Assembly: GCA_028876395.1 (NCBI GenBank)
Contig: JAGWRX010000200.1
Span: 1 to 33,662, forward strand
Direction of reading: 5' to 3'
Length of the DNA: 33,662 nucleotides
Origin: Acidobacteriota bacterium
Lineage (GTDB): Bacteria; Acidobacteriota; Terriglobia; Terriglobales; Acidobacteriaceae
This document shows, one piece after another, positions 33,578-33,662 of the stretch. The notes below the pieces were generated by a model. It was not told where the DNA came from and ran no database searches. It worked only from the letters and a program-made list of their open reading frames with translations. Both the position numbers and the translations under genes were made by a program. Positions within the stretch are counted from its first letter, which is position 1, and every line of letters starts with the position of its first letter.

Positions 33578-33662
33578 TCACATGATCACGTTGAGTGCAG
33601 CCGCGCCGAGTGAGAGTTGCGAGGCCAGCTGGACCCAGTTCAGGAGGCCCCGCATTGCTCCG
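33578..33662 (-). CDS. Possible C-terminal end of a minus-strand gene entering from the right
   Basis: The minus frame is open from the right edge for 27 codons to TGA (33580-33578) and reads RGLLNWVQLASQLSLGAA then ALNVIM, an amphipathic helix-like tail. Composition is protein-like, but the segment is too short to name and could be chance. If real it would lie upstream of the sugar transferase in the same direction. Confidence 0.25.
   Translation of the reverse strand, partial: GAMRGLLNWVQLASQLSLGAAALNVIM

Noticed and set aside
33368..33613. 81-codon plus-strand open frame with a good SD
   Set aside because: It runs through the strong terminator hairpin at 33467-33505 and the encoded residues after it are Arg/Trp-rich and motif-free.

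Overview
The window looks like a chromosomal segment of an Acidobacteriota genome, probably class Terriglobia (Acidobacteriaceae-like). This is inferred from the roughly 60% GC content and from gene families typical of that group: a 1282-residue Oar-type TonB-dependent receptor with an N-terminal carboxypeptidase-regulatory-like domain, a Tat-exported FG-GAP/ASPIC-UnbV (CRTAC1-like) protein, secreted TPR proteins, a CE15 glucuronoyl esterase and an alginate-export-type porin. I see no rRNA, tRNA, CRISPR array, transposase or integrase.

Layout. (1) 1-6.8 kb: a CRTAC1-like gene runs off the left edge on the minus strand. A 506-bp intergenic region with a LacI-type operator candidate separates it from the divergent TonB-dependent receptor, which ends in a strong hairpin terminator. 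(2) 6.8-13.4 kb: a secreted TPR protein is followed by a two-gene unit (Tat-exported alkaline-phosphatase-superfamily-like protein plus a ~400-residue protein I do not recognise). A diverged copy of the same unit lies convergently on the minus strand. This inverted paralogous module is the best candidate here for an undescribed system. (3) 13.4-16.7 kb: an ACS-family MFS transporter, a zinc alcohol dehydrogenase and an SDR form a tight operon that looks like sugar-acid (idonate/hexonate-type) catabolism. (4) 16.8-22.9 kb: a heavy-metal RND efflux operon consists of a small His/Cys-rich membrane protein, a TolC-type outer-membrane factor, a CusB-type adaptor interrupted by one in-frame TGA, and a CzcA/CusA pump. 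A tandem 15-bp dyad repeat sits upstream. (5) 22.9-28.8 kb, minus strand: a six-gene operon encodes NarK, a NarI-like membrane subunit with a C-terminal Cys4 motif, a NasA/NarB-like molybdopterin oxidoreductase, a four-cluster ferredoxin subunit, a bc1-type Rieske protein and a two-helix membrane protein. A Crp/Fnr-type site lies at the class II position upstream of narK. (6) 29.1-33.7 kb: a divergent porin, a CE15 esterase, a convergent sugar-phosphate transferase whose stop codon lies inside a perfect 28-bp palindrome, and a right-hand region with an orphan intrinsic terminator.

Together the genes suggest a soil or plant-debris organism that takes up large substrates through TonB receptors, breaks lignin-glucuronoxylan esters, uses sugar acids, resists transition metals and reduces nitrate under low oxygen. 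These roles are inferences from families and context. Family assignments come from motifs read in the translations, not from database searches.
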